Shown here: piece by piece, positions 37,902-46,998 of the stretch | Numbering within the stretch: position 1 is the first letter of the stretch | Layout: each line of letters starts with the position of its first letter | Source of the DNA: Comamonadaceae bacterium | Lineage (GTDB): Bacteria > Pseudomonadota > Gammaproteobacteria > Burkholderiales > Burkholderiaceae_C | NCBI GenBank assembly: GCA_947447355.1 | Contig: CANFJF010000008.1 | Location: 18,694-82,693 of the forward strand | Length of the DNA stretch: 64,000 nucleotides | Direction of reading: 5' to 3' | Translations under genes and position numbers: made by a program | The notes under the pieces: model-generated | Database searches by the model: none | Told to the model about the DNA's origin: nothing | What the model saw: only the letters and a program-made list of their open reading frames with translations

Positions 37902-39275
37902 TCAGGGCTGCAACGCGTCGTTGATGACCTGCAAGCGTTGTGTGTCGAGTTGACCCACCAGCGCGTCTAGCCGCAATCGGCTTTGCAGGATGTCGATGCG
38001 CGCTTGCAGCAAGGCGAGGTCGGCGGCGCTGGCGTCGTTTTCTGCATTCAGCAAATCGAGCGTGGTGCGGTCACCAACTTGACGACCGATGCGCGTGGCA
38101 TCTAAACGCGCTTGCTGTGCGGTCACGGCTTCTTCCAGCGCCACTAGGCGAGCCTGGCCACTTTGCAGTGCCAGCCAGGCAGCGCGTGTGAACTGCCCGA
38201 CCTGTAGGCGCGTGCGCTCGACTTCGGCGCGGGTTTTGTCTTCAAGCCGCAATGCTTCTTCTTGTTTGGCGCTGCGCCAGCCGCCGGTATAAATCGGCAC
38301 ATTGAGTGACACGCCAATCATTTGCTGGCTTTGGGTGTTGCTGGCTGAGCCAAAGTCGCCGTAGCCGCTGAGTCGGTCGCGTGTGGCTTGCGCGATCAAG
38401 TCCAGCGTGGGCGAGGCTGTTGCGCTGTGTTTGCGAACTTCTTCACGCGCAGCGTCGGCTTGCGCCTGTTGCAGCCGCAGCATCGGGTTGTCTTGCTGCG
38501 CCAAACTCAGCCAGTGCGGCAACGTATCGACAGTCGCGTTCAGTCCCCGGCTGGAGGGCGCTTGCAGTTGCAAGTCGGCGCTCGGCAAGCCGGTGATGTC
38601 GGCGAGCATTTGCCTAGCGAGTTCCAACTCGCTGGCGGCGGCCACCGCTTGCGCTTGCAGGCCACGCGCACGGGCAGACGCTTCGTGGGTGTCGGTGATG
38701 GGAACATCGCCCAACGCGAAGCGGTCTTTGGCTTCAGTCAAGGCTTTGTCGACGGCTGTTTGTTGTTGTTTCAAAAGCGTCAGTCGGCGCTCAGCCAAGA
38801 CGGTGTCAAAGTAGCGTTGGGTGGTTTGCAGTATCCAGTCTTGCTGCGCGGCTTGCCACTGAATCTCGGCTGAGTCGGCAGAGATCACCAGCTGCTGGCG
38901 CTGCGCTTGACGCTCCACGTTGTACAGCGGCTGGCGCACGCTGAGCGCCCAGCGCGTTGCTGTCCCACCGCTCACTGAGGTGCCAAAAGAAACGCCAGTG
39001 GTGGCCGGAAAGGCAGGGGGCGCAGCGAACTGCGCTCCCTCCATGCGGCTGTTGGCGCTGCCGACACCGGTCGTTGCGCTGAGCCCCAAGTTTGGCCGCC
39101 ACAGTGCCGCAGCTTTCTCGCGCTGTGCGGCACCGGCCGCGCGGCTGGCGTCAATCACGGCGCCTTGTGGGTCGTGTTGTCGTGCCGCCTGCCAGACCTG
39201 CAGCAGGTCGGTGGCGTGGGCGGTCATGGCACACAGCGAGAGGGCCGCGCTGGCGAGCAAAGTGCGTGAGATCAT
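37902..39275 (-). CDS. TolC-family outer-membrane efflux protein
   Basis: A 457-residue outer-membrane factor with a Sec signal (LLASAALSLCAMTAHA) and a coiled-coil rich body. Repeated helical segments (AEIQWQAAQQDWILQTTQRYFD and the related C-terminal half) reflect the internal duplication of TolC proteins. It would form the exit duct for the RND pump of this cluster. ATG 39275 has GGAG upstream; the frame opens at 39305. It lies between DUF2892 and the NarI-like gene, 118 bases from the latter. Confidence 0.9.
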   Translation of the reverse strand: MISRTLLASAALSLCAMTAHATDLLQVWQAARQHDPQGAVIDASRAAGAAQREKAAALWRPNLGLSATTGVGSANSRMEGAQFAAPPAFPATTGVSFGTSVSGGTATRWALSVRQPLYNVERQAQRQQLVISADSAEIQWQAAQQDWILQTTQRYFDTVLAERRLTLLKQQQTAVDKALTEAKDRFALGDVPITDTHEASARARGLQAQAVAAASELELARQMLADITGLPSADLQLQAPSSRGLNATVDTLPHWLSLAQQDNPMLRLQQAQADAAREEVRKHSATASPTLDLIAQATRDRLSGYGDFGSASNTQSQQMIGVSLNVPIYTGGWRSAKQEEALRLEDKTRAEVERTRLQVGQFTRAAWLALQSGQARLVALEEAVTAQQARLDATRIGRQVGDRTTLDLLNAENDASAADLALLQARIDILQSRLRLDALVGQLDTQRLQVINDALQP

Positions 39276-39305
39276 CAGTCGAACTCCAGAGATCAGGTGA
39301 TGCAA

Positions 39306-39515
39306 TCAGCAGCCGGGCTTGGCGCCGAATTTGCGCATGATGTTTTCCATCAGGCACCACTTGGTGAACGAGCTTTGCAGCAGGTTGGCGCCGACAAAGG
39401 CGGTGAAGGCTAGCCACCATTGACTCAAGAAAAGTGGGCTGTCGGGGCTGCCCAGTGCCAAAGACACCAGAATGAAAAGGCCGGCGACGAGTCGAACGAT
39501 TTGCCAGGAAGTCAT
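39306..39515 (-). CDS. DUF2892 small membrane protein (YgaP transmembrane-like)
   Basis: A 69-residue protein with two hydrophobic segments, matching the DUF2892 domain found as the membrane anchor of the rhodanese YgaP. IVRLVAGLFILVSLALGS, then FLSQWWLAFTAFVGANLLQS and a cysteine-containing tail (FTKWCLMENIMRKFG) are typical. In YgaP this domain is fused to rhodanese; here a separate rhodanese is encoded 5 kb away, divergent from this cluster. This supports a sulfur or persulfide link. It lies between the RND pump and TolC. Confidence 0.88.
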   Translation of the reverse strand: MTSWQIVRLVAGLFILVSLALGSPDSPLFLSQWWLAFTAFVGANLLQSSFTKWCLMENIMRKFGAKPGC

Positions 39516-39580
39516 GAAATTCTCCTTAAGGTTGAAAGAAACGAGATAGAAAAATAGTGCGGGTCAATCTGCTCGTCCGG

Positions 39581-42500
39581 TCAAGCCGTACGCTCGTACT
39601 TGCGTCGGTAAGCCGCGTAGTACAGCGTCGGAATCACCACCAGCGTGAGCACGGTCGAGACAAAAATCCCAAAGATCAGCGAGATGGCCAAGCCGTTGAA
39701 GATCGGGTCATCCAGAATAAAGAACGCCCCCAGCATGGCCGCGCCGCCGGTCAATATGATCGGCTGCGCCCGCGTGATGGCCGAATGAACAATGGCCTCT
39801 TTGAAGGGCATACCTTCACGCACTTGCAGGTTGATGAAGTCGACCAGCAAGATCGAATTGCGCACGATGATGCCGGCCAGCGCGATCATGCCGATCATGC
39901 TGGTCGCTGTGTACTGCGCACCCATCAACGCATGGCCTGGCATCACGCCAATGATTGTCAGCGGGATCGGCGCCATGATGATCAGCGGCGTCAGGTAAGA
40001 GGCGAATTGCGCCACCACCAACAAATAAATCAAGACCAAGCCGACGGCGTAGGCAGCGCCCATGTCGCGGAAAGTTTCGTAGGTGACCTGCCATTCGCCG
40101 TCCCACTTGATGGCGTAGCCGCGCCAAGCGTCGGTCGGCTGGTGGATGAAGTATTCGGTGAGCTGGCCGCCGTCCGGGGTTTTGATGTTGGCGATCTCTG
40201 AGCGCATCTTGAACATGCCATACAAGGGGCTGTCGACTTTGCCCGCCATGTCGGCGGTGACGAAGTTCACCGGCAGCAAGTCTTTGTGGATGATGGGTTG
40301 CTCGCGCTCGGTGTCGCTGATGGTGACCAGCTCACGAATCGTCACCAGCTTGCCCGATGCGCCGCGCACGCTCAGTTGCAGCAAAGCGTTCAAGTCGCCG
40401 TGTCGCTCAGCGGGCAATTGCAGCGTGACGGCTGTCGGGTATTTGCTGCCATCGTGAAGGTAGGTGGCGGCCTCGCCAGCCAAGCCGGCGCGCAGCGTGC
40501 TGACGATGTCTTGCTGTGAAACGCCCAATTTGGAGGCCTTGCTGCGGTCAACCAGCAACAGCTTGCGCGGTGCGCTGGCGATGCTGCTGTCGTCGACGTC
40601 GACCACGTTGTCGGTCTTTTCAAAAATCGCACGCACGGCTTTGGCCACTTGGCGCCGGCCTTCTGCGTCCGGCCCATAAATCTCTGCCACGATGGGTGAG
40701 ATCACGGGTGGGCCAGGCGGCACTTCGACCACTTTCACGTTGGCGCCAAAGCGCAGGCCAATTTTTTGCAACTCAAGGCGGACACGCGTCGCTATGGCGT
40801 GGCTCTTGTCTTTGCGATGGGCTTTGTCCACTAGGTTGACCTGAATGTCTCCCACTTCACCCCCGGCGCGCAGATAGTACTGGCGCACCAAGCCGTTGAA
40901 GTTGATGGGCGCTGCGGTGCCGGCGTAGGCTTGGTAGTGGGTGACTTCAGGCACCTTGGCCAAGTACGCACCCAGTTCGCGCAGCACGGCGGCAGTTTGC
41001 TCCAGCGGCGTGCCAGCGGGCATGTCAACCACGACCTGAAATTCAGACTTGTTGTCGAAGGGCAGCATCTTCAGCAGCACCAACCCGGTGGCCGGCAACA
41101 CCAGTGACAAGGCGATCAGCCCGCCGATGCCGAGGCCCAGCAACTTGCGGTTGCGTGCGCCGTGCTGGCTGTCCAGCAGTGGCTTGAAAACGCGATCAAA
41201 CAGCGGGCCTATTTTGGCGGCCAAGCCGGTCGGTGCCGCATGGCTGTCTCCGGCATGGCTGGCTTTCATCCACAGCCGGGCCAGCCACGGCGTGACGATG
41301 AAGGCAATCGCCAGCGACAGCAACATGCCCATGCTGGCGTTGATCGGGATCGGGCTCATGTACGGGCCCATCAGGCCGCTGACAAAAGCCATGGGCAGCA
41401 AGGCGGCGATGACGGTAAAGGTGGCCAAAATCGTCGGGCTGCCGACCTCGTCAACCGCGCCGGGAATAATCTCGGTCAGCGTTTTGTCGGGGAACAGCTG
41501 TTGATGTCGGTGGATGTTTTCAACCACCACGATGGCATCGTCGACCAAGATGCCGATCGAAAAAATCAGCGCAAACAGCGACACGCGGTTCAACGTGAAG
41601 CCCCAAGCCCACGATGCAAACAGCGTCACGGTTAAGGTCAAAATCACGGCCGCGCCCACGATGGCTGCTTCCCGTCGTCCCAGTGCAATGAAGACCAGTG
41701 CGACCACCGCCGCTGTGGCAAAGAGCAGCTTTTGGATGAGCTTTTTGGCTTTGTCGTTGGCCGTGGTGCCGTAGTTGCGGGTTTCAACGACTTGCACGTC
41801 AGCGGGGATCACGCTGCCGTTCAGTTGGGCAACGCGGCTGATGACGCCGTTGGCCACGTCAATGGCGTTTTCGCCCGATTTTTTGGTGACGGACAGCGTC
41901 ACGGCCGGGAACTCGCCGCCGTCGCCACCGCTGGCTTGCCCATTGCCGTGCCAAACGTAGCGGCTGGCCGGCAACGGGCCGTCTTTGACGTCAGCGACGT
42001 CTTTTAGAAAAACGGGTTTGCCATCGCGTACACCGACCATCAGGTCAGCCACTTCGCTGGCGTGTGACAAGTAAGGACCAGCTTCGATGCTGACGCTTTT
42101 GTTCCCGCTGAGGAGTTCACCGACTGGCAGGCCTAAGTTGGCCGATTGCAACGCGCCGCGCAAGTCGTTGACGGTGACGCCCGTGCCTGCCATGCGCTGC
42201 GGATCAATTTGCACCAGCACGGCGCGGTTCGGGCCACCCAGCGTTTGCACTTCACGGGTGCCGGGCACGCGCTTGATATCGGCTTCGATACTGTGGGCCA
42301 CGCGTTCTAACTCATAAGCGCTGGTCTCAGGGCTTTTGCCATGCAGTGTGAGCGTGACGATGGGCACATCGTCAATACCCTTGGGTTTGATGAGCGGCTC
42401 CATCACGCCCAAGCCTTTGGGCAGCCAGTCTGTATTGGTGCGCAGCGTGTCGTGCAAACGCACCAGCGCTTCGTTGTTGGACACCCCGACTTTGAACTGC

Positions 42501-42817
42501 AACGTGAGCACGGCCACGCCGGGGCGTGAGACGGACAACACGTGTTCAACGCCGGCCATCTTGGACAGCACTTGCTCGCCTGGTGTCGCCACCATCTGCT
42601 CCACATCGCGCACCGACGCACCCGGAAAGGGGATCAGCACATTGGCCATGGTGACGTCGATTTGTGGCTCTTCCTCGCGCGGCGTCACCAGCACGGCGAA
42701 GCCGCCGAGTAGCAACGCCATCACCGCCAGCAGCGGGGTGATGGGCGCGCTTTGAAAGAGGGCGGCGATGCGGCCCGAGATACCAAGAGCCTTGGTGCCG
42801 TGTTGGCTGTCGTTCAT
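39581..42817 (-). CDS. RND-family efflux permease
   Basis: A 1078-residue inner-membrane pump with the duplicated RND topology. TM4 shows ILVDDAIVVVENIHRH with the paired Asp proton relay. The TM10 segment reads IIVRNSILLVDFI, with Arg where AcrB has Lys. The N-terminal motif ITPLLAVMALLLGGF and PREEEPQIDV are typical of the subfamily that appears in sulfur or metal clusters. Substrate is unknown. Its start is 11 bases after the adaptor stop, so adaptor and pump are co-translated. The divergent ArsR is the likely repressor. Confidence 0.93.
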   Translation of the reverse strand: MNDSQHGTKALGISGRIAALFQSAPITPLLAVMALLLGGFAVLVTPREEEPQIDVTMANVLIPFPGASVRDVEQMVATPGEQVLSKMAGVEHVLSVSRPGVAVLTLQFKVGVSNNEALVRLHDTLRTNTDWLPKGLGVMEPLIKPKGIDDVPIVTLTLHGKSPETSAYELERVAHSIEADIKRVPGTREVQTLGGPNRAVLVQIDPQRMAGTGVTVNDLRGALQSANLGLPVGELLSGNKSVSIEAGPYLSHASEVADLMVGVRDGKPVFLKDVADVKDGPLPASRYVWHGNGQASGGDGGEFPAVTLSVTKKSGENAIDVANGVISRVAQLNGSVIPADVQVVETRNYGTTANDKAKKLIQKLLFATAAVVALVFIALGRREAAIVGAAVILTLTVTLFASWAWGFTLNRVSLFALIFSIGILVDDAIVVVENIHRHQQLFPDKTLTEIIPGAVDEVGSPTILATFTVIAALLPMAFVSGLMGPYMSPIPINASMGMLLSLAIAFIVTPWLARLWMKASHAGDSHAAPTGLAAKIGPLFDRVFKPLLDSQHGARNRKLLGLGIGGLIALSLVLPATGLVLLKMLPFDNKSEFQVVVDMPAGTPLEQTAAVLRELGAYLAKVPEVTHYQAYAGTAAPINFNGLVRQYYLRAGGEVGDIQVNLVDKAHRKDKSHAIATRVRLELQKIGLRFGANVKVVEVPPGPPVISPIVAEIYGPDAEGRRQVAKAVRAIFEKTDNVVDVDDSSIASAPRKLLLVDRSKASKLGVSQQDIVSTLRAGLAGEAATYLHDGSKYPTAVTLQLPAERHGDLNALLQLSVRGASGKLVTIRELVTISDTEREQPIIHKDLLPVNFVTADMAGKVDSPLYGMFKMRSEIANIKTPDGGQLTEYFIHQPTDAWRGYAIKWDGEWQVTYETFRDMGAAYAVGLVLIYLLVVAQFASYLTPLIIMAPIPLTIIGVMPGHALMGAQYTATSMIGMIALAGIIVRNSILLVDFINLQVREGMPFKEAIVHSAITRAQPIILTGGAAMLGAFFILDDPIFNGLAISLIFGIFVSTVLTLVVIPTLYYAAYRRKYERTA

Positions 42818-42828
42818 GTGGGTTGACC

Positions 42829-43953
42829 TCAGAGCGCGTTGATGGTTTTGGGATCTGCGGCGACTTGTTCGCCTTTGCGCACGCCGCTCAGCATTTCAAC
42901 GAGATCACCCGTAGCGCGGCCTAAGCGCACTTGGCGCAAACGTGGCTGGCCTTGCGCATCCAGCACGTAGACACCGGTCATTTCGGCACGGCGCAAGATG
43001 GCGCTGTTGGGCAAGAACAGCCGTTCAGTATCCGTTTGCGCAGTGCTGCCGGTGGCTGGCAACCAGACGCGGGCGAACATGCCGGGCGTCACTCCCGCCA
43101 TGTTGGCTGCGTTTCCGGCGGGCAGGATCAACCGAATCTGTGCTGTGTGGGAGGCCGCGTCAACGGTGGGCAGTAGCTGCGTTTGTATCGGTGCGCGCGG
43201 GCTGGTCTGGCCAGTTAGGCCGGGGATGTCATAGCGCACAGTTTTGAGTTTGTCGCTCAAGCTGAGCAGCATCGATTGCGGCACTGACGCCACCACCCGC
43301 AGTGCTGACGGGTCGTGCAATACGAGCAGTGGCCGGCCGGGCATGGCCATGTCGCCGACGGTTGCCGTGACATCGCTGACGATGCCTGCGTAAGGTGCGC
43401 TGAGCACAAAAAAGCCGGACTGGGCTTCGGCTATGCGGGTTTGCGCTTGAAGCGCCTTGACTTGAGCTTGCGCCGCCAGCCATTGGGCTTGTGTGCGCTC
43501 AAGCGCCGCTTGGCTGATGTATTGCTTGGCCAGCAATTGCTTTTGCCGATCCAGCTCTTTGCTGGCGACGTTGAGAACAGCCTGTGCCGCTTCGACTTGT
43601 GCGGCACTGCCTGCAACATTTTGCTGGGCGGCGCGTGCATCGATACGGACCAGCGCTTGGCCTGCGCGCACCCGGTCACCGGCTTGTACCAAGAGCGAAA
43701 CGATGGCGCCGGGAACCTGCGCCGACACAGTGGTCTGGCGTACGGCTTCAACCACGGCATCTAAGCTTGTCTCGTTGGCTGAACCCGCTGTGCCTTGCAC
43801 CGCCACGGTGGGTATTTTTGCTGCTGTGGCGGCTTGGGTCGGTGGTGTCTTGTCGGCAGCCATGATCCATGGCGGCATTGCCAAAATGCCCAATGCGGCA
43901 AACGCGCTAAGCGTGGTGATGGCGCCATGTTTGGCTGAGTTGAGTCGTGGCAT
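42829..43953 (-). CDS. RND efflux periplasmic adaptor (membrane fusion protein)
   Basis: A 374-residue adaptor with an N-terminal signal or anchor (ALGILAMPPWIMAADK), a biotinyl-lipoyl-like domain (VPGAIVSLLVQAGDRVRAGQ, later APYAGIVSDVTATVGDMAM), a coiled-coil hairpin in between (SKELDRQKQLLAKQYISQAALE) and a beta-barrel domain. It connects the RND pump to TolC. It is the first gene of the leftward six-gene cluster, about 145 bases from the divergent arsR-type gene, and would be the first target of that regulator. Confidence 0.92.
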   Translation of the reverse strand: MPRLNSAKHGAITTLSAFAALGILAMPPWIMAADKTPPTQAATAAKIPTVAVQGTAGSANETSLDAVVEAVRQTTVSAQVPGAIVSLLVQAGDRVRAGQALVRIDARAAQQNVAGSAAQVEAAQAVLNVASKELDRQKQLLAKQYISQAALERTQAQWLAAQAQVKALQAQTRIAEAQSGFFVLSAPYAGIVSDVTATVGDMAMPGRPLLVLHDPSALRVVASVPQSMLLSLSDKLKTVRYDIPGLTGQTSPRAPIQTQLLPTVDAASHTAQIRLILPAGNAANMAGVTPGMFARVWLPATGSTAQTDTERLFLPNSAILRRAEMTGVYVLDAQGQPRLRQVRLGRATGDLVEMLSGVRKGEQVAADPKTINAL

Positions 43954-43998
43954 GCGGAAGTCCTCGGCGGGATGAAGTTTGCTTAATTGCTTATTTAG

Positions 43999-44027
43999 TT
44001 GATTAGCTAATTAGTCAATGATACAAT
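43999..44027. promoter_or_regulatory. Divergent promoter with dyad operator for the ArsR/RND clusters
   Basis: Rightward promoter: TTGATT (43999-44004), 17-base spacer, TACAAT (44022-44027), about 70 bases before arsR. The -35 is part of a dyad TTGATTA-N6-TAGTCAA (43999-44018, one mismatch). Its right half gives a leftward TTGACT -35. The site is strongly AT-rich. This is a plausible ArsR operator controlling both directions. Confidence 0.6.
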
Positions 44028-44098
44028 AAATTTTTTGAGATGCAACATCAATTTGTAGCGTTCGCATCTTTGAGTCATTTCTAAAGGAGAGCTTTGCG

Positions 44099-44440
44099 AT
44101 GGATCAAATGCCTGACGAATCCCTGCGGGAGGTCGCGTCCTATTTCCAGGTACTGTCTGAGCCGACGCGGCTCAAAATTTTGAATTTATTGCGCAACAAC
44201 GAGCGCAATGTCGGTGAGCTGGCTCAGCTGTGCGGTTTTTCGGCTGCCAATATCTCGCGCCATTTGGCCTTGATGACCCAACACGGCCTGGTGGTGCGCG
44301 AGAGCCGTGGCACCAGCGTTTACTACCGCATGGCGGATGACTCTATTTACGCGTTGTGCGATCTGGTTTGCGGCAACATTGCGCGGCAATTGCAGCGCTC
44401 AGCCGTCAGTCGCGCTGTCTTCACCAGCTCACACGGCTGA
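44099..44440 (+). CDS. ArsR/SmtB-family repressor
   Basis: A 113-residue winged helix-turn-helix repressor. SEPTRLKILNLLRNNERNVGE leads into the recognition region CGFSAANISRHLALMTQHGL, and the wing reads RGTSVYYRMAD. Cysteines lie at 45, 87 and 91 (the last two as LCDLVCGN). The classic ELCVCD arsenite/metal site is absent, so thiol sensing of persulfide (BigR/SqrR-like) is plausible but unproven. Divergent from the RND cluster and followed after 29 bases by a rhodanese. Confidence 0.9.
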   Translation: MDQMPDESLREVASYFQVLSEPTRLKILNLLRNNERNVGELAQLCGFSAANISRHLALMTQHGLVVRESRGTSVYYRMADDSIYALCDLVCGNIARQLQRSAVSRAVFTSSHG

Positions 44441-44469
44441 ACATTTCAACCATCACTTAAGGATTCCTC

Positions 44470-44850
44470 ATGAAAACTGCCCACGACCTTGTGACCTCTG
44501 CCAAAGCGCTTATTCAGGAAGTGCCGGTGACGCAGGCTGAAGACGTCATCCGCAACGCCGACGTGTTGATCGATGTGCGCGAGACAGAAGAATTCGCCGC
44601 CGGCCATATCCCCGGTGCGGTGCATGCGTCACGCGGGATGCTGGAATTCAAACTCAGCAGCACGCCAGAGCTCAGCTCACGCGACTTGAAGTTGGTTGTG
44701 TATTGCAAAACCAGCGGACGTGCCGCCTTGGCTGCCCGCTCCCTGCACGACATGGGGTACTTGTCAGTGACGTCGATCGCGGGCGGTTTTGACGCTTGGG
44801 TTGCCGCTGGCAAGCCCGTTGCCAAGCCCAGCTTGCCTGCTTTCGAGTAA
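44470..44850 (+). CDS. Rhodanese-like sulfurtransferase
   Basis: A 126-residue single-domain rhodanese. The domain includes LIDVRETEEFAAGHIPGAVHASRG, and the active loop is VVYCKTSGRAAL, with the catalytic Cys that carries a persulfide. It starts 29 bases after arsR and is likely co-transcribed with it. The separate DUF2892 gene in the divergent cluster may be its functional membrane partner, as the two domains are fused in YgaP. Confidence 0.9.
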   Translation: MKTAHDLVTSAKALIQEVPVTQAEDVIRNADVLIDVRETEEFAAGHIPGAVHASRGMLEFKLSSTPELSSRDLKLVVYCKTSGRAALAARSLHDMGYLSVTSIAGGFDAWVAAGKPVAKPSLPAFE

Positions 44851-44865
44851 GGCTATCGCGGCGGT

Positions 44866-45876
44866 TCAGTCGAGCCGCGCGCCGGATGCTTTGACGGCCT
44901 CGCTCCAACGCGGCATTTCTGCGGCTAAAAATCGAGCGAAGTCCTCGCTGCCCATGAAGGCCGGGTCGGCCCCTTGTGCCACCATGCGGTTGCGAATGTC
45001 CGGGCTGCTCATGACCTGTTTGAAGGCATCGCTCAACTTCGCGGTGATGTCTTTCGGCAAACCGGCGGGCGCCAGAAAGCCATAAAACCCCACCACTTCA
45101 AAATCTTTGATGCCTGACGCCATCACGGTTGGAATGTCGGGCAGGGCCGGGTTGCGTTCGCGGCTGGTCACGGCCAGTGCGCGCACCTTGCCTTGCTTGT
45201 GGTAGTTCGCTGCCTGCGGAATCGACTCCGCCATGAACTGCACTTGGCCGCCCATCAAATCGGTGAAAGCAGGCGCACTGCCGCGGTAAGGAATGTGCAC
45301 CATGAAGAGTTGGGTAGCGTTCTTGAACATCTCCGGCACCAAGTGGCTGATCCCGCCGTTACCCGCTGAGCCGTAGTTCAGTTGCCCCGGCCGGGCACGG
45401 GCGTAGTCGACGAATTCTTGGAGGGTGGTGACTGGCAACTTGGGATTGACCAACAGCGCCAGCGGTTGCATGGCGGTGCGGGCGATCGGTGTGAAGTCTT
45501 TCAGCGTGCTGTAGGGCAGGCGGGTGTACAGCGCCGGATTGATGACCATCACGCCGGTGTTGGCCAGCATCAGCGTGTAGCCGTCGGGCGCTGCCTTCAT
45601 CACGTCTTGCGCGCCCACGGTGCCGCCAGCGCCTGACTTGTAGTCGATCAACACGGGCTGACCCAGCACTGCTTGCAGACGTTCGGAGAGCAGTCGCGCA
45701 TGCTGATCAAGCGGTCCACCCGCCGGGAAGCCGATGACCACGCGAATCGGTTTGTCGGGAAACGCTGCCAAAGCACTGCAAGCCGCCACCAGCAGGCAGA
45801 CACCGAACAACACACGCTGAATGAATCCAGGGGGTGTCGTGAATCGTCGTGGGTGAAGGTCGGGCTTGGCGAGCAT
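44866..45876 (-). CDS. Bug-family solute-binding protein (3)
   Basis: A 336-residue Bug/TctC-type receptor. It has a signal segment (FIQRVLFGVCLLVAACSALA), then KPIRVVIGFPAGGPLDQHAR, VLIDYKSGAGGTVGAQDVMK and VHIPYRGSAPAFTDLMGGQV. ATG 45876 is used; an upstream ATG at 45939 would lengthen the leader by 21 residues. It is orphaned, convergent with the rhodanese gene and divergent from an ion-channel gene. Substrate unknown. Confidence 0.9.
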   Translation of the reverse strand: MLAKPDLHPRRFTTPPGFIQRVLFGVCLLVAACSALAAFPDKPIRVVIGFPAGGPLDQHARLLSERLQAVLGQPVLIDYKSGAGGTVGAQDVMKAAPDGYTLMLANTGVMVINPALYTRLPYSTLKDFTPIARTAMQPLALLVNPKLPVTTLQEFVDYARARPGQLNYGSAGNGGISHLVPEMFKNATQLFMVHIPYRGSAPAFTDLMGGQVQFMAESIPQAANYHKQGKVRALAVTSRERNPALPDIPTVMASGIKDFEVVGFYGFLAPAGLPKDITAKLSDAFKQVMSSPDIRNRMVAQGADPAFMGSEDFARFLAAEMPRWSEAVKASGARLD

Positions 45877-45978
45877 GGCGATCTTTCGTAGATTGATTTT
45901 GGGGCGGGACTGAACGGCGATCTGATGGTGACTGATCATAAGTATGGAGCGCTATCCCATACAAGATGGGCGTCTGGC

Positions 45979-46998
45979 ATGATCGACCGTACCCAAAAGA
46001 ACCAGTCTGATCTTGAGCGAGTCTCTCCATCAGATAAAAAAATAATTCCAAAATACCACGTGATCTCATTTCCAGCATCCACATCCTCGCGGCATTCCCG
46101 TGAACTCGACGACACCTTGGGCAAGCCGCTGGCTGGCTGGCGACTGAAGGTTTACACCGTCATTTTTGAGGCCGACACCGTGGCCGGTCGGCGATTTGAT
46201 GTGCTGTTGATCTTGGCTATTTTGATCAGTGTCGCGGTGGTCATGGCGGACAGTGTGCAGTCCTTGAGCGACCGTTTTGACCCCCTGTTCAATGGTGTGG
46301 AATGGTTCTTCACGGTCTTCTTCACGCTCGAGTACCTCGCCCGCTTGGTGTGTGTGCGGCGTCCGCTGCGTTACGCCACCAGTTTTTTTGGCGTGATCGA
46401 TTTACTGGCTGTGTTGCCAACGTATCTGGCGCTGTTTTTTCCGGAGCTGTATGCGTTAATCGATGTACGCGTGCTGCGTTTGTTACGCGTCTTTCGGGTC
46501 TTCAAACTCGCCGCATATGTGGACGAATACCAAGCGTTGGCACAGGCCTTCGTCGCCAGTCGACGCAAGATTCTGGTGTTCTTGTCCGCCGTGCTGATGT
46601 TGGTGCTGATTTTTGGAACCGTCATGTATGTGGTCGAAGGGCCAGGCAATGGCTTCACGAGCATTCCGACGTCGGTTTACTGGGCCATCAGCACCTTGAC
46701 CACTGTCGGTTTTGGCGACCTGGTGCCGAAGACGGATTTTGGTCGCTTGATTGCCTCCTTCATGATGCTCATGGGGTGGGGCACCCTGGCGGTGCCAACC
46801 GGGATTGTCACTGCGGAAATGGCCGCGCAGCGCTTGGGCCGCAGGCAAGCTTTACCCACCACCCGCACCTGTCAAGTGTGTTTGACAGAAGGCCAAACAG
46901 AGTCTGCCAAATTTTGCTTCAACTGCGGTGCAGACCTGCCGGTTTACCAGCACGATGAAGCAGACACGACGGCGAAGGCTAATCCAAGCGCGGCGTGA
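45979..46998 (+). CDS. Voltage-gated potassium-channel-like ion transporter with C-terminal zinc ribbon
   Basis: A 339-residue six-transmembrane channel protein. The S4-like voltage sensor reads VRVLRLLRVFRVFKLAAY, and the pore has STLTTVGFGDLVPKT with the TVGFG selectivity filter, both as in Kv/KvAP-type proteins. After S6 the tail holds CQVCLTEGQTESAKFCFNCG, two CxxC pairs spaced like a zinc ribbon. The start is uncertain (ATG 45925, ATG 45979, GTG near 46060). Its stop overlaps the convergent yaeQ gene by 20 bases. Confidence 0.87.
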   Translation: MIDRTQKNQSDLERVSPSDKKIIPKYHVISFPASTSSRHSRELDDTLGKPLAGWRLKVYTVIFEADTVAGRRFDVLLILAILISVAVVMADSVQSLSDRFDPLFNGVEWFFTVFFTLEYLARLVCVRRPLRYATSFFGVIDLLAVLPTYLALFFPELYALIDVRVLRLLRVFRVFKLAAYVDEYQALAQAFVASRRKILVFLSAVLMLVLIFGTVMYVVEGPGNGFTSIPTSVYWAISTLTTVGFGDLVPKTDFGRLIASFMMLMGWGTLAVPTGIVTAEMAAQRLGRRQALPTTRTCQVCLTEGQTESAKFCFNCGADLPVYQHDEADTTAKANPSAA

